A stretch of DNA of 64,000 bases from Brevibacillus dissolubilis (GCF_006170445.1 NZ_VCNA01000003.1:1-64000), one strand, 5' to 3'. Numbered from the stretch's first letter, positions 1 to 7,874 are shown. Notes: generated from the sequence alone by a model not told the origin. Made by a program: numbers and translations.

Positions 1-31
1 CTGCCGCGTTTAGCCACTTCGCTATCTCCCC
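1..31 (-). tRNA. tRNA-Tyr, 5' part only (cut by window edge)
   Basis: Read on the minus strand, the first 31 bases give a 5' acceptor strand GGGGAGA, then TA and a D-arm GCGAAGTGGCTAAACGCGGC. This D-arm is characteristic of Bacillus-type tRNA-Tyr. The anticodon lies outside the window, so the identity rests on the D-arm alone. It is the last visible gene of a seven-gene tRNA operon. Confidence 0.7.
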
Positions 32-47
32 ACTATGTTGGTAAAAA

Positions 48-123
48 TGGTGCCGGCGATAGGACTTGAACCCACAACCCCCTGATTACAAGTCAGGTGC
101 TCTACCAATTGAGCTACACCGGC
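48..123 (-). tRNA. tRNA-Thr (UGU)
   Basis: Acceptor strands GCCGGTG and CGCCGGC pair with one G-U. The anticodon loop is CTTGTAA (anticodon TGT), the T-arm is GGTTCAAGTCC, the discriminator is A and the CCA end is encoded (positions 48-50). The cloverleaf is complete. Confidence 0.95.
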
Positions 124-146
124 ATATTCTTTTTTGATAAATAAGG

Positions 147-219
<73 letters not shown>

Positions 220-224
220 AAACA

Positions 225-301
225 TGGCGGAGCTGACGGGACTCGAACCCGCGACCTCCGGTGTGACAGACCGGCGTGAACTCCAACTTCACCACAGCTC
301 C
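225..301 (-). tRNA. tRNA-Asp (GUC)
   Basis: Acceptor GGAGCTG pairs with CAGCTCC. The anticodon loop is CTGTCAC (GTC), the discriminator is G as expected for tRNA-Asp, and the CCA is encoded (225-227). Confidence 0.95.
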
Positions 302-359
302 ATGTTAAAGATAGTTAGTGCGAACATCGTTAAGTTGCCCCCTACGGGGACTCCGGATT

Positions 360-399
360 TCATCTGAACGGAGAAGAATATTCGACGTAGTTCAGATGA
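360..399 (-). other. intercistronic hairpin between tRNA-fMet and tRNA-Asp
   Basis: The longest spacer of the tRNA operon (302-408) holds a perfect 10-base inverted repeat, TCATCTGAAC at 360-369 and GTTCAGATGA at 390-399. A small CCCCGTAGGGG palindrome lies beside it at 335-346. There is no T-run, so it is more likely an RNA-processing hairpin than a terminator. That role is inferred. Confidence 0.5.
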
Positions 400-408
400 G
401 CATTAAAG

Positions 409-482
<74 letters not shown>

Positions 483-492
483 TCAATATGAG

Positions 493-568
493 TGGTGGAG
501 GCTGACGGGATCGAACCGCCGACCCTCTGCTTGTAAGGCAGATGCTCTCCCAGCTGAGCTAAGCCTCC
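493..568 (-). tRNA. tRNA-Val (UAC)
   Basis: Starts GGAGGCTTAGCTCAGC. The anticodon loop is CTTACAA (TAC). Discriminator A and encoded CCA (493-495) are present. Complete cloverleaf. Confidence 0.95.
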
Positions 569-573
569 ATATA

Positions 574-650
574 TGGTGACCCGTAGGGGATTCGAACCCC
601 TGAATGACAGCGTGAAAGGCTGCTGTGTTAAACCGCTTCACCAACGGGCC
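574..650 (-). tRNA. tRNA-Glu (UUC)
   Basis: Acceptor GGCCCGT pairs with ACGGGTC through one G-U. The anticodon loop is CTTTCAC (TTC) and CCA is encoded at 574-576. It is the first gene of the tRNA operon and lies just downstream of the promoter modules. Confidence 0.95.
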
Positions 651-669
651 ATGTTCTCTCAGGACTCTT

Positions 670-699
670 ACTCTATCACATCTCTGAGGTGATAATCAA
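670..699 (-). promoter_or_regulatory. proximal promoter of the tRNA operon
   Basis: On the minus strand, -35 TTGATT (694-699) and -10 TAGAGT (670-675) are separated by 18 bases and end about 20 bases before tRNA-Glu. The module recurs at 793-822 with the same -35, the same -10 and the same spacer length, which supports a tandem promoter as seen at many stable RNA operons. Confidence 0.55.
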
Positions 700-792
700 C
701 ACGAAGTTTTTGGAAATTCGTTTATCGATTATGCATTCCAGATCGTGTTACTTGAACGTGTGTTTTTCTTAACATCGTTCTCACAAGTACAT

Positions 793-822
793 ACTCTAGC
801 ACATCTCTACAGTCACAATCAA
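793..822 (-). promoter_or_regulatory. distal promoter of the tRNA operon
   Basis: A second copy of the promoter module, with -35 TTGATT at 817-822, an 18-base spacer and -10 TAGAGT at 793-798. The flanks (GTGTTGATT, GAGATGTG) match those of the proximal copy, so the two modules are an imperfect direct repeat 123 bases apart. Confidence 0.5.
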
Positions 823-1066
823 CACGTATTTTTTTCCAAATCGAATCTTTTTGTCTATCAGCCCCGATCTCGTGCTCATCTCTTGGGGCGGATTTATAAT
901 TTAGCATATTTGAAATCTGTTTAGCAAGTATATTTTTTGGAAAAGGTCTGATCGCCCCTGTGTTCTTCGCATCCTATTCTGTTACGTAGTCGAATAAGTC
1001 CTGCACGAATCGCACATCATAATGCAGGTTTTAGCCAATATCGAGCATACATAGGAGGAAGATATC

Positions 1067-1207
1067 ATCGCCAGACACCAACGCGTCATCATCAATGCGT
1101 ATCACCAAGGGATCGGTCTGTTGCAGGGCAAAGGTGTAGACATGATGGCTATACCTCCAGCGGTTCATATTACCGGCCGAGAGCAACAGCAGCCTGTTTT
1201 AATCTAA
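1067..1207 (+). CDS. small ORF (46 codons) with a possible AUC start
   Basis: A perfect AGGAGG (1053-1058) sits 8 bases before ATC GCC AGA CAC, which opens 46 codons ending in TAA at 1205-1207. An intrinsic terminator follows 50 bases later. There is no ATG, GTG or TTG in the right place; the first in-frame ATG is codon 26. Either the gene uses AUC, which is rare, or an original ATG has mutated and this is a dying gene. The predicted product (ARHQRVIINAYHQG...) is not recognised. The strong ribosome binding site plus terminator are what support a gene here. Confidence 0.35.
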   Translation: MARHQRVIINAYHQGIGLLQGKGVDMMAIPPAVHITGREQQQPVLI

Positions 1208-1257
1208 GGCAGGGAAACCCACGCCGAAGACTGACAGATCGATTTTCCTACACGCAT

Positions 1258-1299
1258 AAGAGCAGGTTGTGCCTATTGAACGGACCTCCTGCTCTTTTT
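1258..1299 (+). terminator. intrinsic terminator after the small ORF
   Basis: AAGAGCAGG at 1258-1266 pairs with CCTGCTCTT at 1288-1296, followed by TTTTT. The loop is about 21 bases. Confidence 0.55.
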
Positions 1300-1314
1300 C
1301 ACTTCCCGTAAGTA

Positions 1315-1352
1315 AAAAAGCTCTGATGCGGGACTCACATCAGAGCTTTCAT
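1315..1352 (-). terminator. terminator of the pectate lyase gene
   Basis: AAAGCTCTGATG and CATCAGAGCTTT form a 12-base stem around a 9-base loop, with a T-run on the minus strand. The stem sequence is nearly the same as that of the terminator at 4207-4246. Confidence 0.75.
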
Positions 1353-1428
1353 CTACACGCCCTCTTTAGAGCTGCTTGGCGTGGTCAAGCCCCAGATCAA
1401 GTGGATTGCCAAAAAGTCTGTGGTTTAT

Positions 1429-2106
1429 CTAGTATTTCGTATTGCCGGATTCGCTTGTGTTGCCTGCTGCGAAGCCTTTGAACAGGGTTGGTACATTGGA
1501 GTAGCGGGTATTGGTGATGCGGCCTGTGCTGATCGTGCTGTCGGTGCGAAGGATGGAATCTTTCACATTGGAGATGTCACTGCTGTCGACGGTCATCACC
1601 GTTTTAAAGGTGGTACCGCCCAGTTGACGAACCAACTTACCGATATCATTGGCTTTAAAATTCTTGATGTTGATCGTACCCGCTGCATTGAGCTGGAACA
1701 CTTTATCATACGCCTTGAAGGCACCGCCGCCAGTGATGTTGACTGTACCGGAGGATTTGAGTGTCAGCGCGTCCTCGCCCACATCCTGCCAGGTTACATT
1801 GGTGATCGTGCAGTTACCGTAGCAGTGGACACCGTCAGCACCTGGTGCGCCGATGATCACATTGGTCAGGGTGGCTCCTGCTTCTAAGCGGAAAATTGGT
1901 TTTTGGCCTTCAGCCTGGCTGCCGTCGCCCAAAGTCGTTGGGTTCGCTACGAATGTCTGCCCTTTGCCATCGTAGACGGTACCGGCTGGGACTGGGATTG
2001 TAGTATTGACAACGGTTACAGCCGCCTGTACAGGATCGGATTGGGATACAGATGCCGCCGCAACCAGCCCCATGAGCAGAGCAGCCGTTCCGATTTTTTT
2101 CATCAT
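1429..2106 (-). CDS. secreted pectate lyase, polysaccharide lyase family 3
   Basis: Predicted to cleave de-esterified pectate by beta-elimination, outside the cell. The 225-residue product has a signal peptide ([14 protein letters not shown], cleavage near AQAA-type VQAAV at about residue 30) followed directly by a compact parallel beta-helix of the PL3 size (about 195 residues). The diagnostic PL3 stretch [13 protein letters not shown], then [12 protein letters not shown], is near residues 90-120. Two adjacent ATGs exist; the first is given. The gene is monocistronic with its own terminator at 1315-1352. It lies next to other secreted, plant-directed-looking genes. Family assignment is firm; substrate range cannot be read from sequence. 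Confidence 0.92.
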   Translation of the reverse strand: MMKKIGTAALLMGLVAAASVSQSDPVQAAVTVVNTTIPVPAGTVYDGKGQTFVANPTTLGDGSQAEGQKPIFRLEAGATLTNVIIGAPGADGVHCYGNCTITNVTWQDVGEDALTLKSSGTVNITGGGAFKAYDKVFQLNAAGTINIKNFKANDIGKLVRQLGGTTFKTVMTVDSSDISNVKDSILRTDSTISTGRITNTRYSNVPTLFKGFAAGNTSESGNTKY

Positions 2107-2148
2107 TTACGATCATCCTTTCCATGTATGTATTCTAGTGTAGATCTC

Positions 2149-2172
2149 AAAACAGATGTGCACCTCTGTTTT
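2149..2172. promoter_or_regulatory. inverted repeat upstream of the pectate lyase gene
   Basis: AAAACAGA (2149-2156) and TCTGTTTT (2165-2172) form a perfect 8-base inverted repeat about 45 bases before the pectate lyase start, a usual operator position. No regulator is assigned. Confidence 0.3.
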
Positions 2173-2305
2173 TGCTCTGAACAGATCATATCACGAACCA
2201 TTTATTTCAATTAATTAACAATTTTACTATTTTCGTTTTGGATTTTATGGAAAAGAGATTCAAAACAGTCGGAAGGAACGTCGTGCAATAGCCTTTTTAG
2301 ACAAT

Positions 2306-2339
2306 ACAAAAAGCACCCCCTTAAGAGGTGCTTTTTTGT
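2306..2339 (-). terminator. terminator of the JIP-like/glycine-zipper operon
   Basis: AAAAAGCACC and GGTGCTTTTTT flank a short loop, just past the stop codon at 2353. The stem is followed by a T-run in the minus direction. Confidence 0.75.
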
Positions 2340-2352
2340 ATCGCTTGTCCGC

Positions 2353-3423
2353 CTATGCTCCGTTGAGCTTGTTCATCTGTGACAAAAGAGATTGGGTCAA
2401 AGTGAAGTTATCCGGCAGTTTGAACTGGTATTTAAACGGCGTGACAAACAAAGGCTGGTTCACAGGGCCTGTCGCATCTCCGCTGAATCCGCCAACCATG
2501 GCGTCAAACAGATGATCAGATGCCCAGCCACCGACAAAACCGCCGATGATTCCTCCGAGTACCCCGCCGACTAAGATGCCGATCGGGCCGCCGACCATTG
2601 CCCCGATACTGGCACCGATGGCTTGGCCTGCTGCCTCGCCCTCGATGGTTGCAACTACATTTAACCCATTTTCGATAATGGTCGTCACCGGATGCGCATC
2701 GTCGGTGATCTGCCACAACGTGATCCCGATGGTCAACAGGATGAACGGGCCACCCTTTGACAGATATCGGGTGGAATCGGAGAACAGCGTGGTAAAGGCA
2801 GTGGAGCGCCCAGATGCCTCGATGATATCTCCATACACCAGCATTTTTTCTTCTTCATTCAGCGCGGCAAAGTCCGTCTGACCCGGAAAACGCTTCTGTG
2901 TATAGATCCGCTGCAGGTCGATCAAGGTCTTGCCCTGCATCCAGTCTTTAAATCCGCTGGCCGTGCGGGAAAGCTGTGCACGGTACAGATCCATCTGGAT
3001 ATCACGGGTCCTCATCGCCTGTCTTGCCAGATCTTCTAAGTCTGTCAGGCTGGCTTGGTTGATTTGGCCCCTCAAATCGTTCACGGTATCGGTGACGTTT
3101 TGGAAGTATTGGGCCCGCAGTTTCATGTTTTTGATGTTTTGAATCCCGTGATGCAGACTGGAGCGGGCCACTTCCCATGCGAGCTCCCGCACTTTTTCAC
3201 GGGTCTGGTCTGTCGTATATGGTTTATCGTTCTGTTCGGCTGTCAACAGGTTCATCGCATTCTGGTAGGCGGTCTGGCTGTCCAGCATGTCCCGCTCTTT
3301 GGCCACGGGGGTACTGTACTCCGTGTTGCGGATCACCGATGTCTCGGCACCGTAAAGCGCTTTGGTGATCGTGACGGCTTGGCTGTTGGTTATGACCTGA
3401 CTGGTTTGGGTTTGATCGTCCAT
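2353..3423 (-). CDS. unrecognised protein with glycine-zipper membrane segment; possible toxin component
   Basis: The 356-residue product has no signal peptide. Residues 60-200 are rich in helix-forming, charged and Gln residues. A hydrophobic stretch near 225-240 (GGPFILLTIGITLW) is followed at about 265-305 by a long glycine zipper with repeated GxxxG and GG spacing (AIGASIGAMVGG, VGGVLGGIIGG). The tail (about 315-356) is polar. Glycine zippers of this length occur in pore-forming and membrane-inserting toxins and in some phage or polymorphic toxin proteins. It follows the JIP-like gene by 24 bases, has a GGGGAAACGGAG ribosome binding site and shares its terminator, so the two are one operon. 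The function is inferred, not recognised. Confidence 0.6.
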   Translation of the reverse strand: MDDQTQTSQVITNSQAVTITKALYGAETSVIRNTEYSTPVAKERDMLDSQTAYQNAMNLLTAEQNDKPYTTDQTREKVRELAWEVARSSLHHGIQNIKNMKLRAQYFQNVTDTVNDLRGQINQASLTDLEDLARQAMRTRDIQMDLYRAQLSRTASGFKDWMQGKTLIDLQRIYTQKRFPGQTDFAALNEEEKMLVYGDIIEASGRSTAFTTLFSDSTRYLSKGGPFILLTIGITLWQITDDAHPVTTIIENGLNVVATIEGEAAGQAIGASIGAMVGGPIGILVGGVLGGIIGGFVGGWASDHLFDAMVGGFSGDATGPVNQPLFVTPFKYQFKLPDNFTLTQSLLSQMNKLNGA

Positions 3424-3447
3424 AAACGGCTCCGTTTCCCCTTCTCT

Positions 3448-4077
3448 TTACTTCGTACGCTGGATGATGAATTTGCAGATTGGAGTAGCACCTGTACCGA
3501 TGGTAGCTACAATTTTGTAAGGGGCTTGTTCATCAGAGCTTGAAGCGGTCGCATTGTTGACCAGGTTGTACATATAATCCCAACTCGCAGCATTGACCCA
3601 ATGACCATGTTCTCTGGCCTCTACATAAGTTCCGTCACTGGATGCAGAACCGCCATATGGGTCACTCCAGCCCATGAAAAAGTCCTTCTCTGTCCCGCGA
3701 TAGACGCAACATCCGACAGAACCGCACCAAGTCCCGCTGACATGAGTATGCAGGAAATAAGACCACTGACCATTCTGGATAATCGAGTCAAATGGAGATT
3801 GACCAAGATGACCAGACCAATCATGAGAGTCGACAAAGGTCAGATCCTCGCCGGTCGCGTTATAGATCATGATCAACGTTGCCGTCATGTTCCCGTTATT
3901 TGCACTCAGTGAAACAAGGGAAGAGGTTGCATAATCTTCCAGGTCCACACCATTAATCAGTCTGTTTTTTTGGTTCAGCGCCACTTGGCCCAAGATATAA
4001 GGCGTAATGGTTTTGCCTTGATATTCAGGGTACGTGCTTACGTCTGCTTCGAGAATTGGATTTCCGGCTGTTGCCAT
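3448..4077 (-). CDS. 23 kDa jasmonate-induced-protein-like protein
   Basis: The 209-residue product resembles the plant JIP-23 family in motif order: a PEYQGKTIT N-terminus, LIMIYNATGEDL, then DSHDWSGHLG, IQNGQWSYFLHTH, a CVYRG strand, and a WDY motif late in the protein. The central part (about 65-190) reads as a beta-sandwich like that of aegerolysin or actinoporin-like folds. The family's biochemical role is poorly known. There is no signal peptide. GGAGG lies 8 bases before the ATG at 4077. It is the first gene of a two-gene operon with the glycine-zipper protein, which suggests the pair acts together. Family match is from memory of motifs, so moderate. Confidence 0.65.
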   Translation of the reverse strand: MATAGNPILEADVSTYPEYQGKTITPYILGQVALNQKNRLINGVDLEDYATSSLVSLSANNGNMTATLIMIYNATGEDLTFVDSHDWSGHLGQSPFDSIIQNGQWSYFLHTHVSGTWCGSVGCCVYRGTEKDFFMGWSDPYGGSASSDGTYVEAREHGHWVNAASWDYMYNLVNNATASSSDEQAPYKIVATIGTGATPICKFIIQRTK

Positions 4078-4206
4078 GTCTGAACCCTCCGAGATGAATA
4101 GTTATATAATCGTTATTATTATAATTCACACAGGTAATGGTTTCTATGAACTTTACAGGTTAACCCTGTTCTTTTTTACCCAACCGCTACTCGTCCGTCA
4201 AAATGT

Positions 4207-4246
4207 AAAAAAAGCTCTGGTGCAACTCAACGCTGCATCAGAGCTT
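4207..4246 (-). terminator. terminator of the PLP lyase gene
   Basis: AAAAAGCTCTGGTGCA pairs with TGCATCAGAGCTTTTT (one G-U) around a 9-base loop, with T-runs on both strands. It separates the PLP lyase gene from the toxin-like operon. Confidence 0.75.
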
Positions 4247-4312
4247 TTTGGTATGGTTTTACAGGCTGGCTTGCCTTTACTGATTTGCCTGCTTGTTTAT
4301 TTGCCTGTTGGT

Positions 4313-5419
4313 TTATTTGCCTGCCAACTGCGCTTCTTTCATTTTTGCATTCAGCAAGTCAAACGCTTGTTTCAACTGTGCTTTCGGTACCCCGGCATAG
4401 CGGTCACCGATGCTTACCTCATAGTAGCAGGAGGTCTCATCGACTTCTCTGAGGTAGTGAGTCAGCCCGATCCCTGTTTCTTCATAGATAGACACGAGGA
4501 TCGGCTCCAGCTGCGCCTTCGGCAACGGATAGTGGACATGAAACATGTTGGATACAGGTACAACCGGTCTTGTCGTGACACCGTGGCACTGGTTGTACAA
4601 TCCGGCCAGCTCTTTGGCCTCTTCATAGTATTTGGCGAAGTGATTCATCCGCTGGTCGAAATAATAATCCGCACTGAGGATATATGGATAAAGGCTGATT
4701 AAATCCCCGCCGTGGCGTCTTTTCCATACCTTCGATTCCTTGGTGAAGGCTTCATCCCCCGCCAGGATCGCCCCGGCGATGCCACCGATCCCTTTGTAAA
4801 AGGAGACGTATACACTGTCGAACAGCTCACAGATTTCGGCCGCTGTCTTTTGGTAATAAGGCAGCACTTCAAACAGGCGGGCACCGTCGAGTTGGAGCTT
4901 GATCCCCTTTTCGCGGCAGTAGGTGGAGATCGCAACCAGCTCGTCATACTCAGGCAGCTGACCGCCGATCTCGCGCTGTGGCAGCTCCAGCAGGAGGCAC
5001 GCGACGTCTTCTGGCATGTTCAGGACATCTTCGAGGTGAATCACTCTGGACTTATCAGCCAACAGGATCGGCTCGATGCCGTGCAGCTCCTTCAGTCCGT
5101 CTTCTTCATGGATTTCCAGATGGCTCAGCGGGTGGTAGGCTACTTTTTTTACGCCTTTTTGGTCACACCAGATTCGTAGGGCAATCTGCTGGGCCATGGT
5201 GCCGCTTGGGAAGAAGACGGCGGATTCTTTACCGAGGATGTTGGCGATTTTTTGTTGGAAGTCCTCGATGACTGGGCCGGTGCCGTAGTTATCGCTCTCA
5301 AGACTGTCGTCGAGTTGGCCTAAGACTTGTTTGAGGACGTGGATATTGCGCTTGCCGTGTCCTCCCAGGGGGTAGGTGGTACAGTTGAAGGCTTCTAATA
5401 GGAGGTTGGTTGGGGTCAT
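4313..5419 (-). CDS. threonine aldolase / beta-eliminating lyase family PLP enzyme
   Basis: Fold type I PLP enzyme of the low-specificity threonine aldolase family, expected to cleave beta-hydroxy amino acids to glycine and an aldehyde. Seen in the 368-residue product: FFPSGTMAQQIAL at about 70-80 (phosphate-binding region), HLEIHEEDG at about 100-108, LQLDGARLFE near 175 (Asp to the pyridine nitrogen) and SFYKGIGGIAGA near 210 with the Schiff-base Lys. Typical members are about 340-360 residues, so it is full length. It is transcribed alone between two terminators. The natural substrate is not evident. Confidence 0.85.
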   Translation of the reverse strand: MTPTNLLLEAFNCTTYPLGGHGKRNIHVLKQVLGQLDDSLESDNYGTGPVIEDFQQKIANILGKESAVFFPSGTMAQQIALRIWCDQKGVKKVAYHPLSHLEIHEEDGLKELHGIEPILLADKSRVIHLEDVLNMPEDVACLLLELPQREIGGQLPEYDELVAISTYCREKGIKLQLDGARLFEVLPYYQKTAAEICELFDSVYVSFYKGIGGIAGAILAGDEAFTKESKVWKRRHGGDLISLYPYILSADYYFDQRMNHFAKYYEEAKELAGLYNQCHGVTTRPVVPVSNMFHVHYPLPKAQLEPILVSIYEETGIGLTHYLREVDETSCYYEVSIGDRYAGVPKAQLKQAFDLLNAKMKEAQLAGK

Positions 5420-5569
5420 TGTGGGTGTGGCTCCTCTCTGTGTACTGCTGTGGCAGGATGATTAGGTCTTTGGTTCACAGGGATTCATTGGGTAATGCCT
5501 TCTAGCTGATGCTGTCTGTTTCCTTCTCGAAGCTAACAGGGTTGGTTCGGTAATTTTACCAGTAGGTAC

Positions 5570-5622
5570 AAAAAAGAAGCTAAGGAAAAACGAAATGCTT
5601 TTCCCTAGCTTCTTTACTTTTT
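5570..5622 (-). terminator. terminator of the B-lectin gene
   Basis: AAGAAGCTAAGGAAAA and CTTTTCCCTAGCTTCTTT form a long stem with a short loop, followed by T-rich sequence on the minus strand. Confidence 0.75.
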
Positions 5623-5655
5623 TAGGGACTTCTTAGACAGCTCCTAATAATAATC

Positions 5656-6216
5656 TTAACGTCCGGCTGTGTTTGTAGCCCAGACAGGATACCAATTACC
5701 ATGTTTTGTGTTATAAACAACTACATTACCGTCATCTTGAACATTCAGAACGTCGCCAGTGAGGTCAGATGGCACGCTACCACTTGCGTAATTGGCTTTA
5801 GTCCAATTTTCGGGAGCAAATCTGTATACCACCATGCCTGTACTCCTTTCTATTAAACCAAGAGCTTGTGGCCAAGTTTGTGAGGAATAAATACTTTTCA
5901 TTATGCCGAAACCTACATAATCGGGATAATGTCTGTCATAACCATAATAACTTCCATCACCGCCTTTAGGAGTTTCAACATAATAACCAACAGTGTTTGA
6001 AGACCAGAGAGACGTTGTGGAACCATTGTAATTCTTATAAAGTACTAGATTATTATCGGTCTGCCAGATGAGGGAATAGATACCATTAGACGAAGTTAAC
6101 ACTTGACCTTTTTCGAGTGTTTCACCAGCATAGAGCATACTCTTTGCAGATGCTGCTGAGACAATGGAAATCTGGAACAAGGATATCGCAAGTAAAATTA
6201 ATGAGAATTTTTTCAT
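5656..6216 (-). CDS. secreted bulb-type (GNA-like) mannose-binding lectin domain protein
   Basis: The 186-residue product has a signal peptide (residues 1-24, KKFSLILLAISLFQ...SAASA) and one B-lectin domain. Two canonical mannose-site motifs QxDxNxVxY are intact: QTDNNLVLY at 52-60 and QDDGNVVVY at 160-168. Between them is an unusual Tyr/Gly-rich insert (about 80-110). Such single-domain secreted lectins include lectin-like bacteriocins as well as adhesins; which applies here is unknown. AGAGG lies before the ATG, and the gene has its own terminator. Confidence 0.85.
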   Translation of the reverse strand: MKKFSLILLAISLFQISIVSAASAKSMLYAGETLEKGQVLTSSNGIYSLIWQTDNNLVLYKNYNGSTTSLWSSNTVGYYVETPKGGDGSYYGYDRHYPDYVGFGIMKSIYSSQTWPQALGLIERSTGMVVYRFAPENWTKANYASGSVPSDLTGDVLNVQDDGNVVVYNTKHGNWYPVWATNTAGR

Positions 6217-6416
6217 AATAATAACCTCTTTTCGAATAGTCTTTCAATTCAGATGCAAAGTTTGTTATAAAGTGTAGACTGGCCAGTCAAAGCAAATTCA
6301 GTAGAACTTACATTTATTAACACTTTATCTTATTATTATAAGTTAATAATTGGATATTAGTCAATATCTTGGACACATACTAGTTAAGTCCTACGAAACT
6401 ACTCTCAGCATATCCT

Positions 6417-6608
6417 CTACAGCGTGCGGGGTCTTGTACCATTGTTTATAACATCTACTCGGAGACTGTTCGGTAATTGGTTTAATGATCTTGCTACCTC
6501 ACCAGCTATTCGACTTGCGTTATTTAATTGATTCAATATGTTCGGATCGATCGCATATTTATAGCTCTGGATAGCGTTATTTATCTCATCCCCAGCATGA
6601 TTTCTCTC
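6417..6608 (-). pseudogene. 63-codon coding remnant without a start
   Basis: The 580-base interval 6217-6795 holds no intact gene. On the minus strand a 63-codon open stretch (ERNHAGDEINNAIQSYKY... ending PRTL) runs from a stop at 6609-6611 to a stop at 6417-6419. Its amino acid composition looks real (amphipathic, helical), but it has no ATG and no ribosome binding site. It is best read as a gene fragment. Not recognised. Confidence 0.3.
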
Positions 6609-6816
6609 CTAAGAGTCTTCGAACGCATATCATTCTTGCCTCACCCCTGTGGTAATTGACTTTCCATAGAAAAATAATGACTTGGGTCAGTAGTCATATG
6701 ACTACTCTAATAGATATAATTGTATCCGTTTGGTGAAGTATTGAAAGAGTACCAATCTTCACCTCGTTTCATGTAGATAAATTCAAAATGTTCACATGGT
6801 GAATGGAGGAAAAGCA

Positions 6817-7107
6817 ATGAATCAGGGGACTATTAGTTTATTCGGAAATGAGCTTGAATTAAATTATAACTTTGACCCTCAAAATTTAACAGCTGTTGTA
6901 GGGCTTTCGGTTATCGGAGTGACTGTACTTCAACATCAGGTTACAGTTGACCAGCCTTTGAAAATCAATCCCACGATAAACGGATTTGATAAGCTTGATC
7001 TCGTCGTATCTATTAATAAGTATCCAAACGGAACAAACTGCCTTCATGCAAAATGGGATTTACCTGCAGAGGGGATACAAGGGGACAGAGATATCGTGTG
7101 CTGCTAA
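6817..7107 (+). CDS. small hypothetical protein (96 residues)
   Basis: The chosen start at 6817 is preceded by GGAGG with 7-base spacing; an upstream in-frame ATG at 6796 has no ribosome binding site. The product (MNQGTISLFGNELELNYNF...) alternates hydrophobic and polar residues like an all-beta domain, has no signal peptide and ends in a Cys-Cys pair. It is followed closely by a terminator, so it is a single-gene unit. Not recognised. Confidence 0.6.
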   Translation: MNQGTISLFGNELELNYNFDPQNLTAVVGLSVIGVTVLQHQVTVDQPLKINPTINGFDKLDLVVSINKYPNGTNCLHAKWDLPAEGIQGDRDIVCC

Positions 7108-7145
7108 GGATACATGATGGAAACAAACTATAGAAACATTGCGAT

Positions 7146-7181
7146 TTTGGAGGGGCGGAAACGCCCTTCTTTTGTTTTGTA
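7146..7181 (+). terminator. terminator of the 96-residue protein gene
   Basis: GGGGCG-GAAA-CGCCC hairpin followed by TTCTTTTGTTTT. Between this and the terminator at 7421 (7182-7420) no gene is supported. Confidence 0.7.
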
Positions 7182-7420
7182 GAAGGGAAAATGGAACACG
7201 GCCAGCTGGTTCGTTTCCTGTGTCTCCACCACCCCAGCCCTTTTAGATAGGTGGGACGGTATTTTTGAACATCCATTAAAACAGCGAGCCAACCTTTTTG
7301 GGCAAACGAATGGTTATGATCACCTTCCTCCAGACTGATCAAAAAGGTTTACCGCCACCTACCTCTTCAGGATGTAAAGTCTCGCTCGATGTTGACCTGA
7401 CGCGGAGTACTTTTCCCCAT

Positions 7421-7461
7421 AAAAGCAAAACACGTAACAGAAAGTAAGTTCTGTTACGTGT
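7421..7461 (-). terminator. terminator of the ArsR-TfoX operon
   Basis: Perfect 13-base stem, ACACGTAACAGAA at 7430-7442 and TTCTGTTACGTGT at 7449-7461, followed on the minus strand by TTTGCTTTT. Confidence 0.75.
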
Positions 7462-7502
7462 CAGACTGAAGACATTTCTGTGTACTTTTTCGTGAGAGGC
7501 GA

Positions 7503-7874
7503 CTACACCTTAGGCTTCTTTTTCTTGGATGGCTCTTTCATTGGCAGAGTTTCTGCCCAAGCCAAGGACTGTTGCACCAATGAGGAAACCCTCTCCGGAT
7601 CTTGACGCCACTTCTCCGGAACCGTTACATACTCTTTCATCGGTCTTCCTTGCATCGGGGCAAACTGTGTGGCCCCCTCCTCCTCTATCAATCGTTGCCG
7701 TTCGGCTTCGGGAAGACGGACAAATACTTGATCGCCGTATAAACCAGCAAACATGTTTCCATTAATAAAGCTGGCTAAGTTGCCGAACATTGGCTTCAGA
7801 TTGATTCTGGGATCAATGGGAATAATCGACTTGAAAAAAGCTTTGGATTCTTCGCTCGGACGATTCATGCTCAT
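7503..7874 (-). CDS. TfoX N-terminal domain protein
   Basis: The 123-residue product matches the TfoX/Sxy N-terminal domain in order: PMFGNLASFINGNMFAGLYGD near 28-48, VRLPEAER near 52, then GATQFAPMQGRPMKEYV near 67-84. It lacks the C-terminal DNA-repair-like TfoX domain, as usual for the stand-alone form in Bacillales, and ends in a Lys-rich tail. Its ATG overlaps the stop codon of the upstream ArsR-SRPBCC gene (ATGA), so the two are translationally coupled. Stand-alone copies have no proven role. Confidence 0.85.
   Translation of the reverse strand: MSMNRPSEESKAFFKSIIPIDPRINLKPMFGNLASFINGNMFAGLYGDQVFVRLPEAERQRLIEEEGATQFAPMQGRPMKEYVTVPEKWRQDPERVSSLVQQSLAWAETLPMKEPSKKKKPKV

Noticed and set aside
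7013-7342. 109-codon minus-strand frame between the 96-residue protein gene and the TfoX gene
   Set aside because: It overlaps the plus-strand terminator and gene end. The first about 35 residues look somewhat protein-like, but there is no ribosome binding site, so it is at best a remnant.
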